Assembly: GCA_015258065.1 (NCBI GenBank)
Contig: JABZIZ010000016.1
Span: 1 to 56,054 of the forward strand
Direction of reading: 5' to 3'
DNA: 56,054 bases
Source: Lachnospiraceae bacterium
GTDB taxonomy: Bacteria; Bacillota; Clostridia; Lachnospirales; Lachnospiraceae
Under the pieces are notes generated by a model. The model made no database searches. It was not told the origin of the DNA and worked only from the letters and a program-made list of their open reading frames with translations. How positions within the stretch are numbered: the stretch's first letter is position 1; each line of letters opens with the position of its first letter. A program made the translations under genes and the position numbers. Below, piece after piece: positions 34,527 through 43,177 of this stretch.

Positions 34527-35521
34527 GGGGAAAGCAGGCTCTCCCACGGATTGCCGTTTGTATGCTTTTGGTGGTGCTTGTTGCGGTTTTTCTTTTTGTG
34601 AGCGGTTTTCTTCGCAAAAGGAGAACCGTTTTTTTGACGGCAGTGCAGGCAAAACCCTCTGGAAGCAGCTCGATTGTGTTAACGAATCGAGAAGAAATCG
34701 TGAGGCAAATCAGACGTTCCCTGAAGCAACACGATCAGCGGATTAAGATTTTTTTTCATGCCAAAAAAGAAGCCATGTCTGACGTGGAACCGCTAACGAA
34801 GGGCTTGATGGAGGAGGCGCTTGCCGATACGAACCGTCCGGATGAGGGCGATTATCTACGGTTTCAGTACGGTGGTTATACCCTCTCCTACGGTCATAAG
34901 CCCTCCGGAGACGGTTATGATTATGCCTTGTCCATTGCGCCCAAATATTATACATGGCGCATACAGGACGAGCAGGTTACGAAGGAACTGGAAGAGATTC
35001 GAAAGGGGATGCATTTTCATTTTTTTACCTCGGACAGGGAAAAAATTCGAAAGATTTACGACTGGTTTTACGATCACGTCACCTATGACAGGGTACATGA
35101 AAAAAACACCGAGAATCACCTGAAAACCACGGCGTATGCGGCAATTTGTGAACGGGAGGCGGTTTGTCAGGGATATTGTGTGGCCATGTACCGCATGTTA
35201 AGGGAGGAGGGAATCGACTGTAGAATTATGACAGGACAGGCGGTAGATCCGAAGGAAGAAGGCACCGGGAGGTCAGCGAGTGAGAAGGGAGAGGGAAAGA
35301 GGCGGAACACGGAGTACCACTCCTGGATTCTTGTGAGGTTGGGTGATTTTTATTACAATATAGATGTGACCTGGGACAAGGAACTCGGCACACATGCGTA
35401 TTATTTGCGCGGCAAAAGCTTTTTCAAGGATCACAAACCGGATGCGAAGTTCACCGAAAAATCCTTCACCGACAGATACCCGGTTGCGGAGGAGGATGCG
35501 GACAGGGGAGGCTCCAAATGA
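34523..35521 (+). CDS. Membrane-anchored transglutaminase-like protein
   Basis: A 332-residue protein with one N-terminal helix (IAVCMLLVVLVAVFLFVSG, residues 9-27) and an outside transglutaminase-like domain. The triad is visible: Cys215 in AVCQGYC, His266 in EYHSWIL and Asp281 in NIDVTWD. ATG 34523 overlaps the stop of the iron-sulfur gene (ATGA) and has GGAG 6 bp upstream. Function is unknown; it is translationally coupled to the redox genes, but this may only reflect operon growth. Confidence 0.82.
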   Translation: MRGKQALPRIAVCMLLVVLVAVFLFVSGFLRKRRTVFLTAVQAKPSGSSSIVLTNREEIVRQIRRSLKQHDQRIKIFFHAKKEAMSDVEPLTKGLMEEALADTNRPDEGDYLRFQYGGYTLSYGHKPSGDGYDYALSIAPKYYTWRIQDEQVTKELEEIRKGMHFHFFTSDREKIRKIYDWFYDHVTYDRVHEKNTENHLKTTAYAAICEREAVCQGYCVAMYRMLREEGIDCRIMTGQAVDPKEEGTGRSASEKGEGKRRNTEYHSWILVRLGDFYYNIDVTWDKELGTHAYYLRGKSFFKDHKPDAKFTEKSFTDRYPVAEEDADRGGSK

Positions 35522-36723
35522 AGTTTGATTTTACCAGTATCTTAGATCGGCATGGAAGGGATGCGATTGCAGTAGATGGCATCGGAAGAAGGGGCAATGC
35601 ACCGAAGGCACCGAAGGAGGGATTTGATGCCATTCCCATGTGGGTGGCGGATATGAATTTTCCGACTGCACCGAGCATTCAGAAAGCCATCTGTGAGAGA
35701 GTGGCGCATCCCTGCTTTGGCTATTTTCAGCCGAGCAAAGACTATTATGAGAGCATCATTGAATGGCAGCGCAGACAGAACGGAGTAGAAGGACTGAAGG
35801 CGGAGCATATCGCCTATGAAAACGGCGTCCTGGGAGGTGTTTTGTCGGCGCTTTCTCTTTTTTGTACCAGAGGAGACAAGGTGCTCTTACACTCGCCCAC
35901 CTACATCGGATTTACGCAAGCACTGACGGCAAACGGCTATCAGATCGTTTCCAGTCCGCTCTTTGTGGATGAGGACGGCGTTTGGCGGATCGATTTTGAG
36001 GAGATGGAACGCAAACTTCGACAGGAGAAGATTCACGCTGCGGTCTTCTGCTCCCCGCATAATCCTTGTGGAAGGGTTTGGGAGAAGGAAGAGCTGGAAC
36101 AGGTGTCAAGCCTTTTTGAAAAATATGAGGTCAACGTGGTTTCGGATGAGATCTGGTCGGATCTCATCATGCCCGGGCACAGACACCTTCCGTTTCAATC
36201 GGTCAGCGAATATGCGAGGATGCATACCGTAGCCCTCTATGCACCGTCCAAGACCTTTAACCTGGCGGGACTTGTGGGTAGCTATCACATTATTTACAAT
36301 AAGACGCTGCAGGAGCGGATGGCAAGGGCGACGGCCCTTTCGCATTATAATGAGATGAATGTTTTATCCATGCATGCCTTAATCGGTGCCTATTCGGAGG
36401 AGGGAAGGGAGTGGCTTGGCGAACTGCTCTCTATCCTTTCCGGCAATATGGAGTTTGCCTGTAACTTTATGGAAAGAGAATTTCCGTATCTGCATGTCAT
36501 GAAGGCGGAAGGAACTTATATGCTTTTCATTGACTGCAAAGACTGGTTGCAGAAAAAGAATCTGACGCTTGAAGATCTGGAGAATCAGATCTGGGAGGTG
36601 GGTGTCAGTGTTCAGGACGGAAAAATGTTTCATGGGGATACGCATCTGAGGATGAATCTGGCACTGCCGAAATCCCGTGTAGAGGAGGCCTTTTTCAGGC
36701 TGAAAGATCATGTTTTTCTGTAA
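35518..36723 (+). CDS. MalY/PatB-type aminotransferase (cystathionine beta-lyase-like)
   Basis: A 401-residue class I/II PLP enzyme. The N-terminal PMWVADMNFPTAPSIQKAI is characteristic of MalY/PatB; the PLP lysine is in APSKTFNLAGL, and CSPHNPCGRVW is the conserved Asn loop. Relatives split cystathionine or cysteine to give pyruvate, ammonia and a thiol or H2S. It overlaps the transglutaminase-like gene by four bases (ATGA). Its presence at the end of an iron/redox operon could supply sulfide for Fe-S clusters, which is speculative. Confidence 0.9.
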   Translation: MKFDFTSILDRHGRDAIAVDGIGRRGNAPKAPKEGFDAIPMWVADMNFPTAPSIQKAICERVAHPCFGYFQPSKDYYESIIEWQRRQNGVEGLKAEHIAYENGVLGGVLSALSLFCTRGDKVLLHSPTYIGFTQALTANGYQIVSSPLFVDEDGVWRIDFEEMERKLRQEKIHAAVFCSPHNPCGRVWEKEELEQVSSLFEKYEVNVVSDEIWSDLIMPGHRHLPFQSVSEYARMHTVALYAPSKTFNLAGLVGSYHIIYNKTLQERMARATALSHYNEMNVLSMHALIGAYSEEGREWLGELLSILSGNMEFACNFMEREFPYLHVMKAEGTYMLFIDCKDWLQKKNLTLEDLENQIWEVGVSVQDGKMFHGDTHLRMNLALPKSRVEEAFFRLKDHVFL

Positions 36724-36781
36724 GATTCTCGTGCACGGCGCTTTTTTGCTGTGCGTAGCCTAAAAGGAGTAAAGTCGGAAA

Positions 36782-36828
36782 ACACAAGATATTGTTTTCA
36801 CTATTGAAATAACCACAAATGATGGTAT
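36782..36828 (+). promoter_or_regulatory. Candidate NrdR box pair before nrdG-nrdD
   Basis: ACACAAGATATTGTTT (36782-36797) and CCACAAATGATGGTAT (36813-36828) are centred 31 bp apart, the three-helical-turn spacing of NrdR operators, and both resemble the ACACAAnATATTGTGT-like consensus. They flank and overlap the -35 and -10 boxes. Confidence 0.5.
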
Positions 36829-36831
36829 AAT
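36804..36831 (+). promoter_or_regulatory. Promoter of nrdG-nrdD
   Basis: TTGAAA at 36804 and TATAAT at 36826, spacer 16 bp. The -10 box is immediately followed by the hairpin below. Confidence 0.65.
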
Positions 36832-36874
36832 AAAAGCTGTAAGCGAGAAAGCATCCATTCGCTTACAGCTTTTT
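36832..36874 (+). terminator. Terminator-type hairpin just after the nrdG promoter
   Basis: AAAAGCTGTAAGCGA and TCGCTTACAGCTTTT form a perfect 15-bp stem with a 12-base loop, ending in TTTTT. It may end transcription from the upstream operon; because it starts at the base next to the -10 box, most of it would also be at the 5' end of the nrdG mRNA. Confidence 0.75.
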
Positions 36875-36926
36875 GCATAAGGGGGAGCAGGGACGCAAAT
36901 GGCAAGGGGTGACAAGGAGGTATGGT

Positions 36927-37454
36927 ATGCATCTGAAAATAGCGGGGTATCAGAAACATTCATCAGTGAACGGACCGGGAATCAGGTTCGTTCTTTTTGT
37001 CCAAGGGTGTCCGCATCATTGTCCCGGGTGCCAGAATCCGGAGACGCATGACCAGGATGGCGGACAAGAGGTGGATACGGATGAGATTCTGCAGGTCATC
37101 GCAGACACGAGGTATCTGGACGGGGTGACGCTTTCCGGAGGGGATCCCTTCCTGCAGGCGGAGGCGATGGCGCTAGTAGCGAGGGGGGTTCATGAGTTGG
37201 GCATGAGCGTCTGGGCTTATACCGGATGGACCTATGAACAGATTTTGGACGGTCAGGCAGGAGAAGAGGGGATCTCCTTGTTAAAAAACGTTGATGTTCT
37301 GGTGGACGGAAGGTATATCGAGTCCAGAAGGAGTGCGGACGTGATTTGGAGGGGGTCTTCCAATCAAAGACTGATTGATGTGGCAAGTAGCCTCAAAGAG
37401 GGGAGAGTGATTCCGCAGGATACAGCCGCAGAGAGGGAGCAGATCGCACTCTAA
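36927..37454 (+). CDS. nrdG: Anaerobic ribonucleotide reductase activating protein (radical SAM)
   Basis: A 175-residue radical-SAM enzyme. The cluster motif is QGCPHHCPGCQNP (C-x3-C-x2-C), and VTLSGGDPFLQ is the GGE-like SAM loop. It makes the glycyl radical on the reductase encoded next. AAGGAGG 6 bp before ATG 36927 fixes the start. The nrdG-then-nrdD order is the reverse of many bacteria. Confidence 0.95.
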   Translation: MHLKIAGYQKHSSVNGPGIRFVLFVQGCPHHCPGCQNPETHDQDGGQEVDTDEILQVIADTRYLDGVTLSGGDPFLQAEAMALVARGVHELGMSVWAYTGWTYEQILDGQAGEEGISLLKNVDVLVDGRYIESRRSADVIWRGSSNQRLIDVASSLKEGRVIPQDTAAEREQIAL

Positions 37455-37505
37455 TCGGGGGAGTGTTGAAACATAGAAGCAGGAATTGTGGAGGGAAGAA
37501 GGGGT

Positions 37506-39881
37506 ATGGTAAGGTTGAAATCCGTTGTTAAGAGAAATGGTGAGGAAGCGCCTTTTGACGGTAAAAAAATTGAGAATGCAATCGCCAAGGCTTTTCTTGC
37601 TACCGGGGAAGTGGAAGTCAGAGATATTTCCACGATGGCAAGGGCAATCGAGCTGATTGTAAGAACCAATTTGAAAGATGTGGCGCGGGAAAAGCCCACC
37701 GTCGAGCAGATTCAGGATGCCGTCGAGCTGGCGCTGATGAAATGCGGGTACCAACAGACCGCCAAGGCATATATTCTGTACCGCTCCCAGCATCAGAAGG
37801 CGAGAGACACCAAAAATACGCTGCTGGATTACAAGAAGCTGGTCAACGGTTATATCGGGGCGGAAAAAGACTGGAGAGTGAAGGAAAATTCCACGGTCAC
37901 CATGAGTGTCGGCGGCTTGATTCTTTCCAATTCCGGCGCTATAACAGCCAATTACTGGTTGAGTGAAGTATATGACGAGGAGATTGCGCAGGCACATCGC
38001 AGTTGTTTCCTGCATCTGCATGACCTTTCGATGTTGACAGGATACTGCGCCGGTTGGAGTCTGAAACAGCTGATCAAGGAAGGGCTTGGCGGTGTCGTCG
38101 GCAGGATGACAAGCGCACCGGCGAAGCATCTGTCCACCCTCTGCAACCAGATGGTTAATTTTCTGGGCATCATGCAAAATGAGTGGGCCGGCGCACAAGC
38201 CTTTTCTTCCTTTGACACCTACCTGGCGCCCTTTGTAAAAGTGGATCACTTAAATTACGAAGAGGTCAAACAGTGTATCCAGAGCTTTATTTACGGAGTG
38301 AATACGCCTTCCAGATGGGGAACGCAGGCGCCGTTTACCAATGTCACGCTGGACTGGACCGTTCCGAAGGATATGCAGGAGCTAAAAGCCATCATTGGTG
38401 GCAAGGAAGTCGATTTTACTTACGGAGACTGCAAGCAGGAAATGGATCTGGTGAACCGGGCATTTATTGAGATTATGATTGAGGGAGATGCCAACGGTCG
38501 AGGGTTCCAATATCCGATTCCGACGTATTCCATTACCAGGGACTTTGATTGGGGAGAAAGTGAAAACGCAAAGCTCCTGTTTGAAATGACGGCGAAGTAC
38601 GGAACCCCTTATTTTTCCAACTATATCAACTCGGATATGGAACCTTCCGATGTCCGTTCCATGTGCTGCAGGTTGCGGCTGGATTTGAGAGAGCTCAGAA
38701 AGAAGGGAGGAGGGTTCTTTGGCAGCGGAGAATCCACGGGATCCATCGGCGTGGTGACGCTCAATCTCCCGCGGATCGCTTACCTATCCGAAAGCAAAAA
38801 ACAATTTTTTGCCCTGCTAGATCAATATATGGACATTGCGGCCAGATCCCTTTCTGTCAAGAGACGGGTGATTACCAGACTGCTGGATGAGGGACTCTAT
38901 CCCTATACCAAACGTTATCTCGGGTCTTTTACCAATCACTTTTCCACGATCGGGCTGGTCGGGATGAATGAAGCGCTTTTAAATGCGGTCTGGATGAATG
39001 GCGACCTGACGAGCGCTTCCGGAAGAAAGTTTGCAAAAGAAGTGCTGCAACACATGAGAGAGCGGCTTTCCGATTATCAGGAAGAATATGGGGATCTGTA
39101 TAATCTGGAAGCGACGCCTGCCGAATCCACGACCTATCGTTTTGCCAAACATGATACGGAGGAATTTCCGGACATCATTACGGCGGCAAAAGAGGGACAG
39201 GCCCCCTACTATACCAATTCCACTCACCTGCCGGTAGGCTTCAGCGATGATATCTTCGATGCGCTGGAGATGGAAGATGAGTTGCAAACCATGTATACTT
39301 CCGGCACCGTCTTTCATGGTTTCCTTGGAGAGCGCCTTACCGATTGGAAGAGCGCCCAGGTTTTGGTGCGCAAGATTGCGGAAAATTTCCGGCTGCCTTA
39401 TTATACCCTGTCTCCCACTTATTCTGTCTGCCCGGCCCATGGGTATCTGGCAGGAGAATCTTTTACCTGCCCGGTTTGTGGAAAGGAAACGGAGGTTTAT
39501 TCCAGAATTACCGGATATTATCGGCCGGTAAGAAACTGGAACGAGGGGAAGGTCTCTGAATTTAAGAATAGAAAGACCTATGAAAAATGGGAGACAGCCT
39601 CCTCCGAAGAGAGAAAACAGTTGTTTCCTCTTTTGCTGACGTCCAGAACCTGTCCCAATTGTAAGGTGGCAAAAAAGCTGCTGAGTGAAGCCTACTTTGC
39701 GTTTCGTTCGGTTCTGGCGGAGGAAGAGGAAGGTGCGGCGCTTGCAAGGAAATACGGGGTTGCCAGCGTCCCGACTCTTTTCGTGCCGAAGGCGGACGGT
39801 TATCAAATTTATCAGGGGATTGCAGGGGTACAGGTATTCCTAAGGGAACAGAGGAGGCCACGGCAGGCGGTTGCTCTGTAA
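37506..39881 (+). CDS. nrdD: Anaerobic ribonucleoside-triphosphate reductase with a fused glutaredoxin-like domain
   Basis: A 791-residue class III reductase making dNTPs without oxygen. An ATP-cone is at about 3-95, the catalytic barrel follows, then the zinc Cys pairs (SVCPAHG, FTCPVCGKE) and the glycyl-radical region RITGYYRPV with Gly670. Unusually, about 100 residues extend beyond this: an LLLTSRTCPNCKVAKKLL segment (CPNC at 716-719) and VASVPTLFVP make a glutaredoxin/thioredoxin-like domain. This points to a redoxin-fed enzyme, with the reductant built in, not a formate-only type. Confidence 0.95.
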   Translation: MVRLKSVVKRNGEEAPFDGKKIENAIAKAFLATGEVEVRDISTMARAIELIVRTNLKDVAREKPTVEQIQDAVELALMKCGYQQTAKAYILYRSQHQKARDTKNTLLDYKKLVNGYIGAEKDWRVKENSTVTMSVGGLILSNSGAITANYWLSEVYDEEIAQAHRSCFLHLHDLSMLTGYCAGWSLKQLIKEGLGGVVGRMTSAPAKHLSTLCNQMVNFLGIMQNEWAGAQAFSSFDTYLAPFVKVDHLNYEEVKQCIQSFIYGVNTPSRWGTQAPFTNVTLDWTVPKDMQELKAIIGGKEVDFTYGDCKQEMDLVNRAFIEIMIEGDANGRGFQYPIPTYSITRDFDWGESENAKLLFEMTAKYGTPYFSNYINSDMEPSDVRSMCCRLRLDLRELRKKGGGFFGSGESTGSIGVVTLNLPRIAYLSESKKQFFALLDQYMDIAARSLSVKRRVITRLLDEGLYPYTKRYLGSFTNHFSTIGLVGMNEALLNAVWMNGDLTSASGRKFAKEVLQHMRERLSDYQEEYGDLYNLEATPAESTTYRFAKHDTEEFPDIITAAKEGQAPYYTNSTHLPVGFSDDIFDALEMEDELQTMYTSGTVFHGFLGERLTDWKSAQVLVRKIAENFRLPYYTLSPTYSVCPAHGYLAGESFTCPVCGKETEVYSRITGYYRPVRNWNEGKVSEFKNRKTYEKWETASSEERKQLFPLLLTSRTCPNCKVAKKLLSEAYFAFRSVLAEEEEGAALARKYGVASVPTLFVPKADGYQIYQGIAGVQVFLREQRRPRQAVAL

Positions 39882-39949
39882 GCCGGAGGAGGACGGATTC
39901 AGGCGAACCTATCCGTTACCGGTTGCCTTACCAATACATCGCGGTTGTT

Positions 39950-39983
39950 CAGGCATAGGGATGATCCTTATGCCTGTTTTTTT
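39950..39983 (+). terminator. Intrinsic terminator after nrdD
   Basis: CAGGCATAGGG and TCCTTATGCCTG form a stem with a short loop, followed by seven T residues. Confidence 0.85.
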
Positions 39984-39988
39984 GAGTT

Positions 39989-40017
39989 TTGACATAGGGT
40001 TCCGTCATTGGTATGAT
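39989..40017 (+). promoter_or_regulatory. Promoter of the SPFH/zinc-ribbon gene
   Basis: TTGACA at 39989 and TATGAT at 40012 with a 17-bp spacer. It lies just after the nrdD terminator and about 85 bp before the ATG. Confidence 0.8.
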
Positions 40018-40105
40018 GTGGTGGGTGCCGGGGCGGAAGGGGAAATTTTTCTGCGGAAGTACCTGTAGCAAGAGAGGAAGATACCGTTTCAGGAGGAATG
40101 AGATT

Positions 40106-41356
40106 ATGGGATTAGTCAGAGCAGCAATCAATGCGGCCTCAGGCGTTTTTGCAGATCAGTTTAAAGAATATTTTGCCTGCGACGCCCTGTCGGATGAAGT
40201 GTTGATGGCAAGAGGCGCACGCATGAAGGGAGGAAGAAGCGCCAACAAAGGAGATGACAATATCATCACGACCGGATCCATTGTAACGGTCGCTAACGGG
40301 CAGTGCATGATGATTGTAGATCAGGGAAAGATTGTTGAATTCAGCGCGGAACCGGGCGCCTTTACCTATGACGCCTCTACGGAGCCTTCCATCTTCTGTG
40401 GCGATTTCAAGGAGGGGGTGCAGAGATCCTTTGAGAGCTTCGCCAAGCGTTTTGCTTTCGGTGGGCAGAATCCGAAAAATCAGAGGGTCTATTATTTCAA
40501 TACCAAAGAGATTATCGGAAATAAATACGGGACGGCAACGCCGGTTCCCTTCCGCGTACTGGATGAACGAGCGGGAATCGATATGGATATCGGTCTGCGT
40601 TCTTTCGGAGAATACAGCTATCATATTTCTGATCCGGTGCTGTTTTACACCAATGTTTGCGGCAATGTGGAGGACGAGTACAGAAGGCAGGAGCTGGATT
40701 CCCAGCTGAAAACAGAGCTGCTCACCGCCCTGCAACCGGCTTTCGCCAAAATCGGGGCCATGGGCATTCGTTATTCGGAGGTGCCGGCGCACACCATGGA
40801 GCTCGCGGACGCTCTAAATGAGGTTCTGAGCAAGAAGTGGAGAGAGAAGCGTGGCATCGAAATTGTTTCTTTCGGTGTCTCCAGTATTACCGCCAATCCG
40901 GAAGATGAAAAGACGATCAAGGAGATGCAGAAAACGGCGGCGCTGCGGGATGCTTCCCTTGCAGGAGCGACCCTGGTCGGCGCCCAGGCAGAGGCAATGA
41001 AGGCGGCTGCTTCCAATCCCAATGCCGGACCTGCGATGGCCTTTATGGGAATGAACATGGCGGCGCAGGCAGGTGGCGCAAACGCAGCGCAGTTCTATCA
41101 GATGGGAGGACAGGGCGCGCCGATGCAAAACCAGAATCCGCAGCAGCCGGCGATGCAGCCACAGCAGAACGCGGGAAATATGCAGCAACAAGCAGCTGCT
41201 ACGTGGACCTGTTCCTGCGGAACAGTCAATACCGGTAATTTCTGCGGAAATTGCGGAAAGCAAAAGCCACAACCGGCAGCCGGATCATGGACCTGCTCCT
41301 GTGGAGCGGTGAATACCGGTAATTTCTGTAACCAGTGTGGAAAGCCCAGAGCCTAA
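40106..41356 (+). CDS. SPFH/virion-core-like protein with two C-terminal zinc ribbons
   Basis: A 416-residue protein. The first 300 residues match the YdjI-type SPFH family (FKEYFACDALSDEVLMARGA, YYFNTKEIIGNKYGTATPVP, DIGLRSFGEYSYHISDP). A Gly/Ala/Gln/Met-rich linker leads to two near-identical zinc ribbons (TWTCSCGTVNTGNFCGNCG and SWTCSCGAVNTGNFCNQCG). Function is unknown; such proteins are thought to organise membrane or cell-envelope stress responses. ATG 40106 is 9 bp after AGGAGG. It has its own promoter and terminator. Confidence 0.88.
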   Translation: MGLVRAAINAASGVFADQFKEYFACDALSDEVLMARGARMKGGRSANKGDDNIITTGSIVTVANGQCMMIVDQGKIVEFSAEPGAFTYDASTEPSIFCGDFKEGVQRSFESFAKRFAFGGQNPKNQRVYYFNTKEIIGNKYGTATPVPFRVLDERAGIDMDIGLRSFGEYSYHISDPVLFYTNVCGNVEDEYRRQELDSQLKTELLTALQPAFAKIGAMGIRYSEVPAHTMELADALNEVLSKKWREKRGIEIVSFGVSSITANPEDEKTIKEMQKTAALRDASLAGATLVGAQAEAMKAAASNPNAGPAMAFMGMNMAAQAGGANAAQFYQMGGQGAPMQNQNPQQPAMQPQQNAGNMQQQAAATWTCSCGTVNTGNFCGNCGKQKPQPAAGSWTCSCGAVNTGNFCNQCGKPRA

Positions 41357-41377
41357 GCACACGTCTGATTCAGTAGG

Positions 41378-41431
41378 AGAAGCCCACAAATGACGTAAGG
41401 ACGCTGTTTGTGGGCTTCTGTTTATTTTTTT
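41378..41431 (+). terminator. Intrinsic terminator after the SPFH gene
   Basis: AGAAGCCCACAAA and TTTGTGGGCTTCT form a perfect 13-bp stem with a 16-base loop, followed by GTTTATTTTTTT. Confidence 0.92.
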
Positions 41432-41476
41432 AGCAAAAAAAGAATCTTGACATCTGAAGATGTAAGATTCTTATAG

Positions 41477-41548
41477 TAGCTCGTACGGGAATCGAACCCA
41501 TGATTCCGCCGTGAGAGGGCGGCGTCTTGACCTCTTGACCAACGAGCC
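41477..41548 (-). tRNA. tRNA-Glu (anticodon CTC)
   Basis: A 72-nt cloverleaf on the minus strand. Acceptor arms GGCTCGT and ACGAGCT pair (first pair G-U), the anticodon arm is CCGCC-CTCTCAC-GGCGG with CTC after the invariant U33, and the T loop is GGTTCGATTCC. The discriminator base is A and CCA is not encoded. It reads GAG codons. Confidence 0.93.
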
Positions 41549-41716
41549 ATCTTTCTATCACTGCCTTGTTTACGGCACCTGACTACTTTACTACATGCAG
41601 AAGAAAAAAGCAAGGGATATTTTGAAAAAAGAAAAAAACGTTGTATGATGAAACAAGTGTAAAAATAGGAGTCGGAAAACAGTGGATCGGAAGGATCAAC
41701 AGAAAGGTTGAATGAA

Positions 41717-42076
41717 ATGAAAAGAATTGCACTGAAACTAGCTCATGTAGGAATCAATCCGGATAACCCGGAGGAGATGAATAAGATGAGGTTTTTCCTT
41801 CGTGATGTACTCGGCATGGAAGAAACAATGGAAACGCCGGTCTCGTGGTTTGGCATGGACGGTAAGGCAGAGCTGATGAAGCAGGAGGGAAGAGGCAGGA
41901 AGGGGCATCTCGGCTTCTACACACCGAACATCAAACAGGCGATGGCGGATTTAGAGGAGAGAGGTTATACCTTTGATCCTGCTTCCGCCAGATATACAGA
42001 GGATGGTGCCCTGCAACTCATTTATTTAACAGAAGAAATCGACGGTTTTGCCATTCATTTGACGACGATGGAATAA
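41717..42076 (+). CDS. VOC/glyoxalase-family protein
   Basis: A 119-residue single-domain protein of the vicinal-oxygen-chelate superfamily, with KLAHVGINPDNPEEMNKMRF at the start and HLGFYTPNIKQAMADLEERG later. The substrate is not known. The ATG is 9 bp after AAAGG. It lies alone, converging on the fatty acid operon. Confidence 0.75.
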   Translation: MKRIALKLAHVGINPDNPEEMNKMRFFLRDVLGMEETMETPVSWFGMDGKAELMKQEGRGRKGHLGFYTPNIKQAMADLEERGYTFDPASARYTEDGALQLIYLTEEIDGFAIHLTTME

Positions 42077-42128
42077 CAGGTGCCCGGTGTGTTTGATATT
42101 TGGAGTGAGAGCCGGAGCGCTCCCCTCC

Positions 42129-42620
42129 TCATTCCTGTTTAAAACGGGAGAGGTCGCTTTCCGGCATCAATTCTTTTCCGATGATGGTTACCATTTCCGT
42201 CAGCTTCCTGTAATCTTCATCGGAAAAGCGTTCTTTGCATCGGGCAACAACGGCCTCCAGATAAGTGGAATTGATATTGTAGTATTCCAGATACTTCCTG
42301 GTGGGACGCAGGTGATACTCCCTCTGGTCTTTTCTGGATTGCACTTTTTCCAGATATCCCTTTTGAATCAGGCTGCTGACCCGGTAGGCGGTGTTCGGAG
42401 CAGAGATGTTCATCATGTGCGAAAACTGGGAAATAGTGGGTTCTCCCAGCGCCATGATGCATTCCATGCTGAAGGCTTCCACCGTTGTCAGCGTGGCCTC
42501 CCGTCTTTCAAAGCGGGAAAAAATGCGCATATAAAACTGGATTCTGAATTTTTGCAGAATTTCATTCAGCTGTTGACTGAATGCATCCGGGGCGTTAGAG
42601 CCCTCTGGCTGGTTGGTCAT
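42129..42620 (-). CDS. MarR-family regulator at the end of the fatty acid operon
   Basis: A 163-residue MarR-type winged helix protein (LGEPTISQFSHMMNISAPN as recognition region, KVQSRKDQREYHLRPTRK as wing). It likely controls the fab genes, as FabT does in other Firmicutes, but here it is the last gene of the operon, not the first. The palindrome TAACTAGTTA at the acpP promoter is a possible target. Confidence 0.85.
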   Translation of the reverse strand: MTNQPEGSNAPDAFSQQLNEILQKFRIQFYMRIFSRFERREATLTTVEAFSMECIMALGEPTISQFSHMMNISAPNTAYRVSSLIQKGYLEKVQSRKDQREYHLRPTRKYLEYYNINSTYLEAVVARCKERFSDEDYRKLTEMVTIIGKELMPESDLSRFKQE

Positions 42621-42659
42621 AGGACCCGTGTCCTCCCTTTCGGCAAGTAGCTGTATTTC

Positions 42660-43148
42660 TTATTGGTCGGCAATGGCGAAAAGCAGTTCCGCAAAAGCGA
42701 CAACTTTTCCGTTGACAGTCGCTTTTGCACTTCCGATTCCCACAGGACCGTCCTGTCTGGTCAGTTCACATCTTAATTCCAGAACATCGCCGGGTTTCAC
42801 CTGCTTCTTAAACCTTGCCTTATTGACCCCTCCAAAGAGTGCAATCTTGCCGCGGTTTTCCGGCTCGCTCAAAAGGGCTACCGCACCACATTGCGCAAGC
42901 GCCTCCAGGAGCAGGACACCGGGCATGATCGGTTGTCCGGGGAAGTGACCCTGAAAAAAGGGCTCGTTTATCGTAACACATTTGCGTGCAATACACCATT
43001 TTCCCTCTTCATAATCCAACACCCGGTCGATCAGCAAAAAGGGATAACGGTGGGGGAGAATCTGAAGGATTTCCTCCAGGTTCAGCTCCTTTGCTCCTTC
43101 TCTCACTTCTTTAGGCATTCCTGTCTGATTTCCATCTGTGTTTGTCAT
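42660..43148 (-). CDS. fabZ: 3-hydroxyacyl-ACP dehydratase
   Basis: A 162-residue hot-dog-fold enzyme that dehydrates 3-hydroxyacyl-ACP in fatty acid elongation. LPHRYPFLLIDRVLDYEEGK and the catalytic His in NEPFFQGHFPGQPIMPGVLL are clear. It is about 15 residues longer than usual at the N terminus. It follows fabF by 29 bp. Confidence 0.96.
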   Translation of the reverse strand: MTNTDGNQTGMPKEVREGAKELNLEEILQILPHRYPFLLIDRVLDYEEGKWCIARKCVTINEPFFQGHFPGQPIMPGVLLLEALAQCGAVALLSEPENRGKIALFGGVNKARFKKQVKPGDVLELRCELTRQDGPVGIGSAKATVNGKVVAFAELLFAIADQ

Positions 43149-43177
43149 CTGTCATTTTCCTCACATTCATGATTTCA

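Noticed and set aside
37281..38249. A 322-codon minus-strand frame opposite nrdG/nrdD
   Set aside because: Antisense to well-supported nrdD, with a low-quality protein sequence and no ribosome site.
41422..41613. Small minus-strand frame across the tRNA-Glu
   Set aside because: Its middle is the tRNA itself read as protein, a common false call.
42087..42650. A 187-codon plus-strand frame opposite the MarR-type gene
   Set aside because: The minus-strand MarR protein has clear family motifs; the plus-strand product has none.
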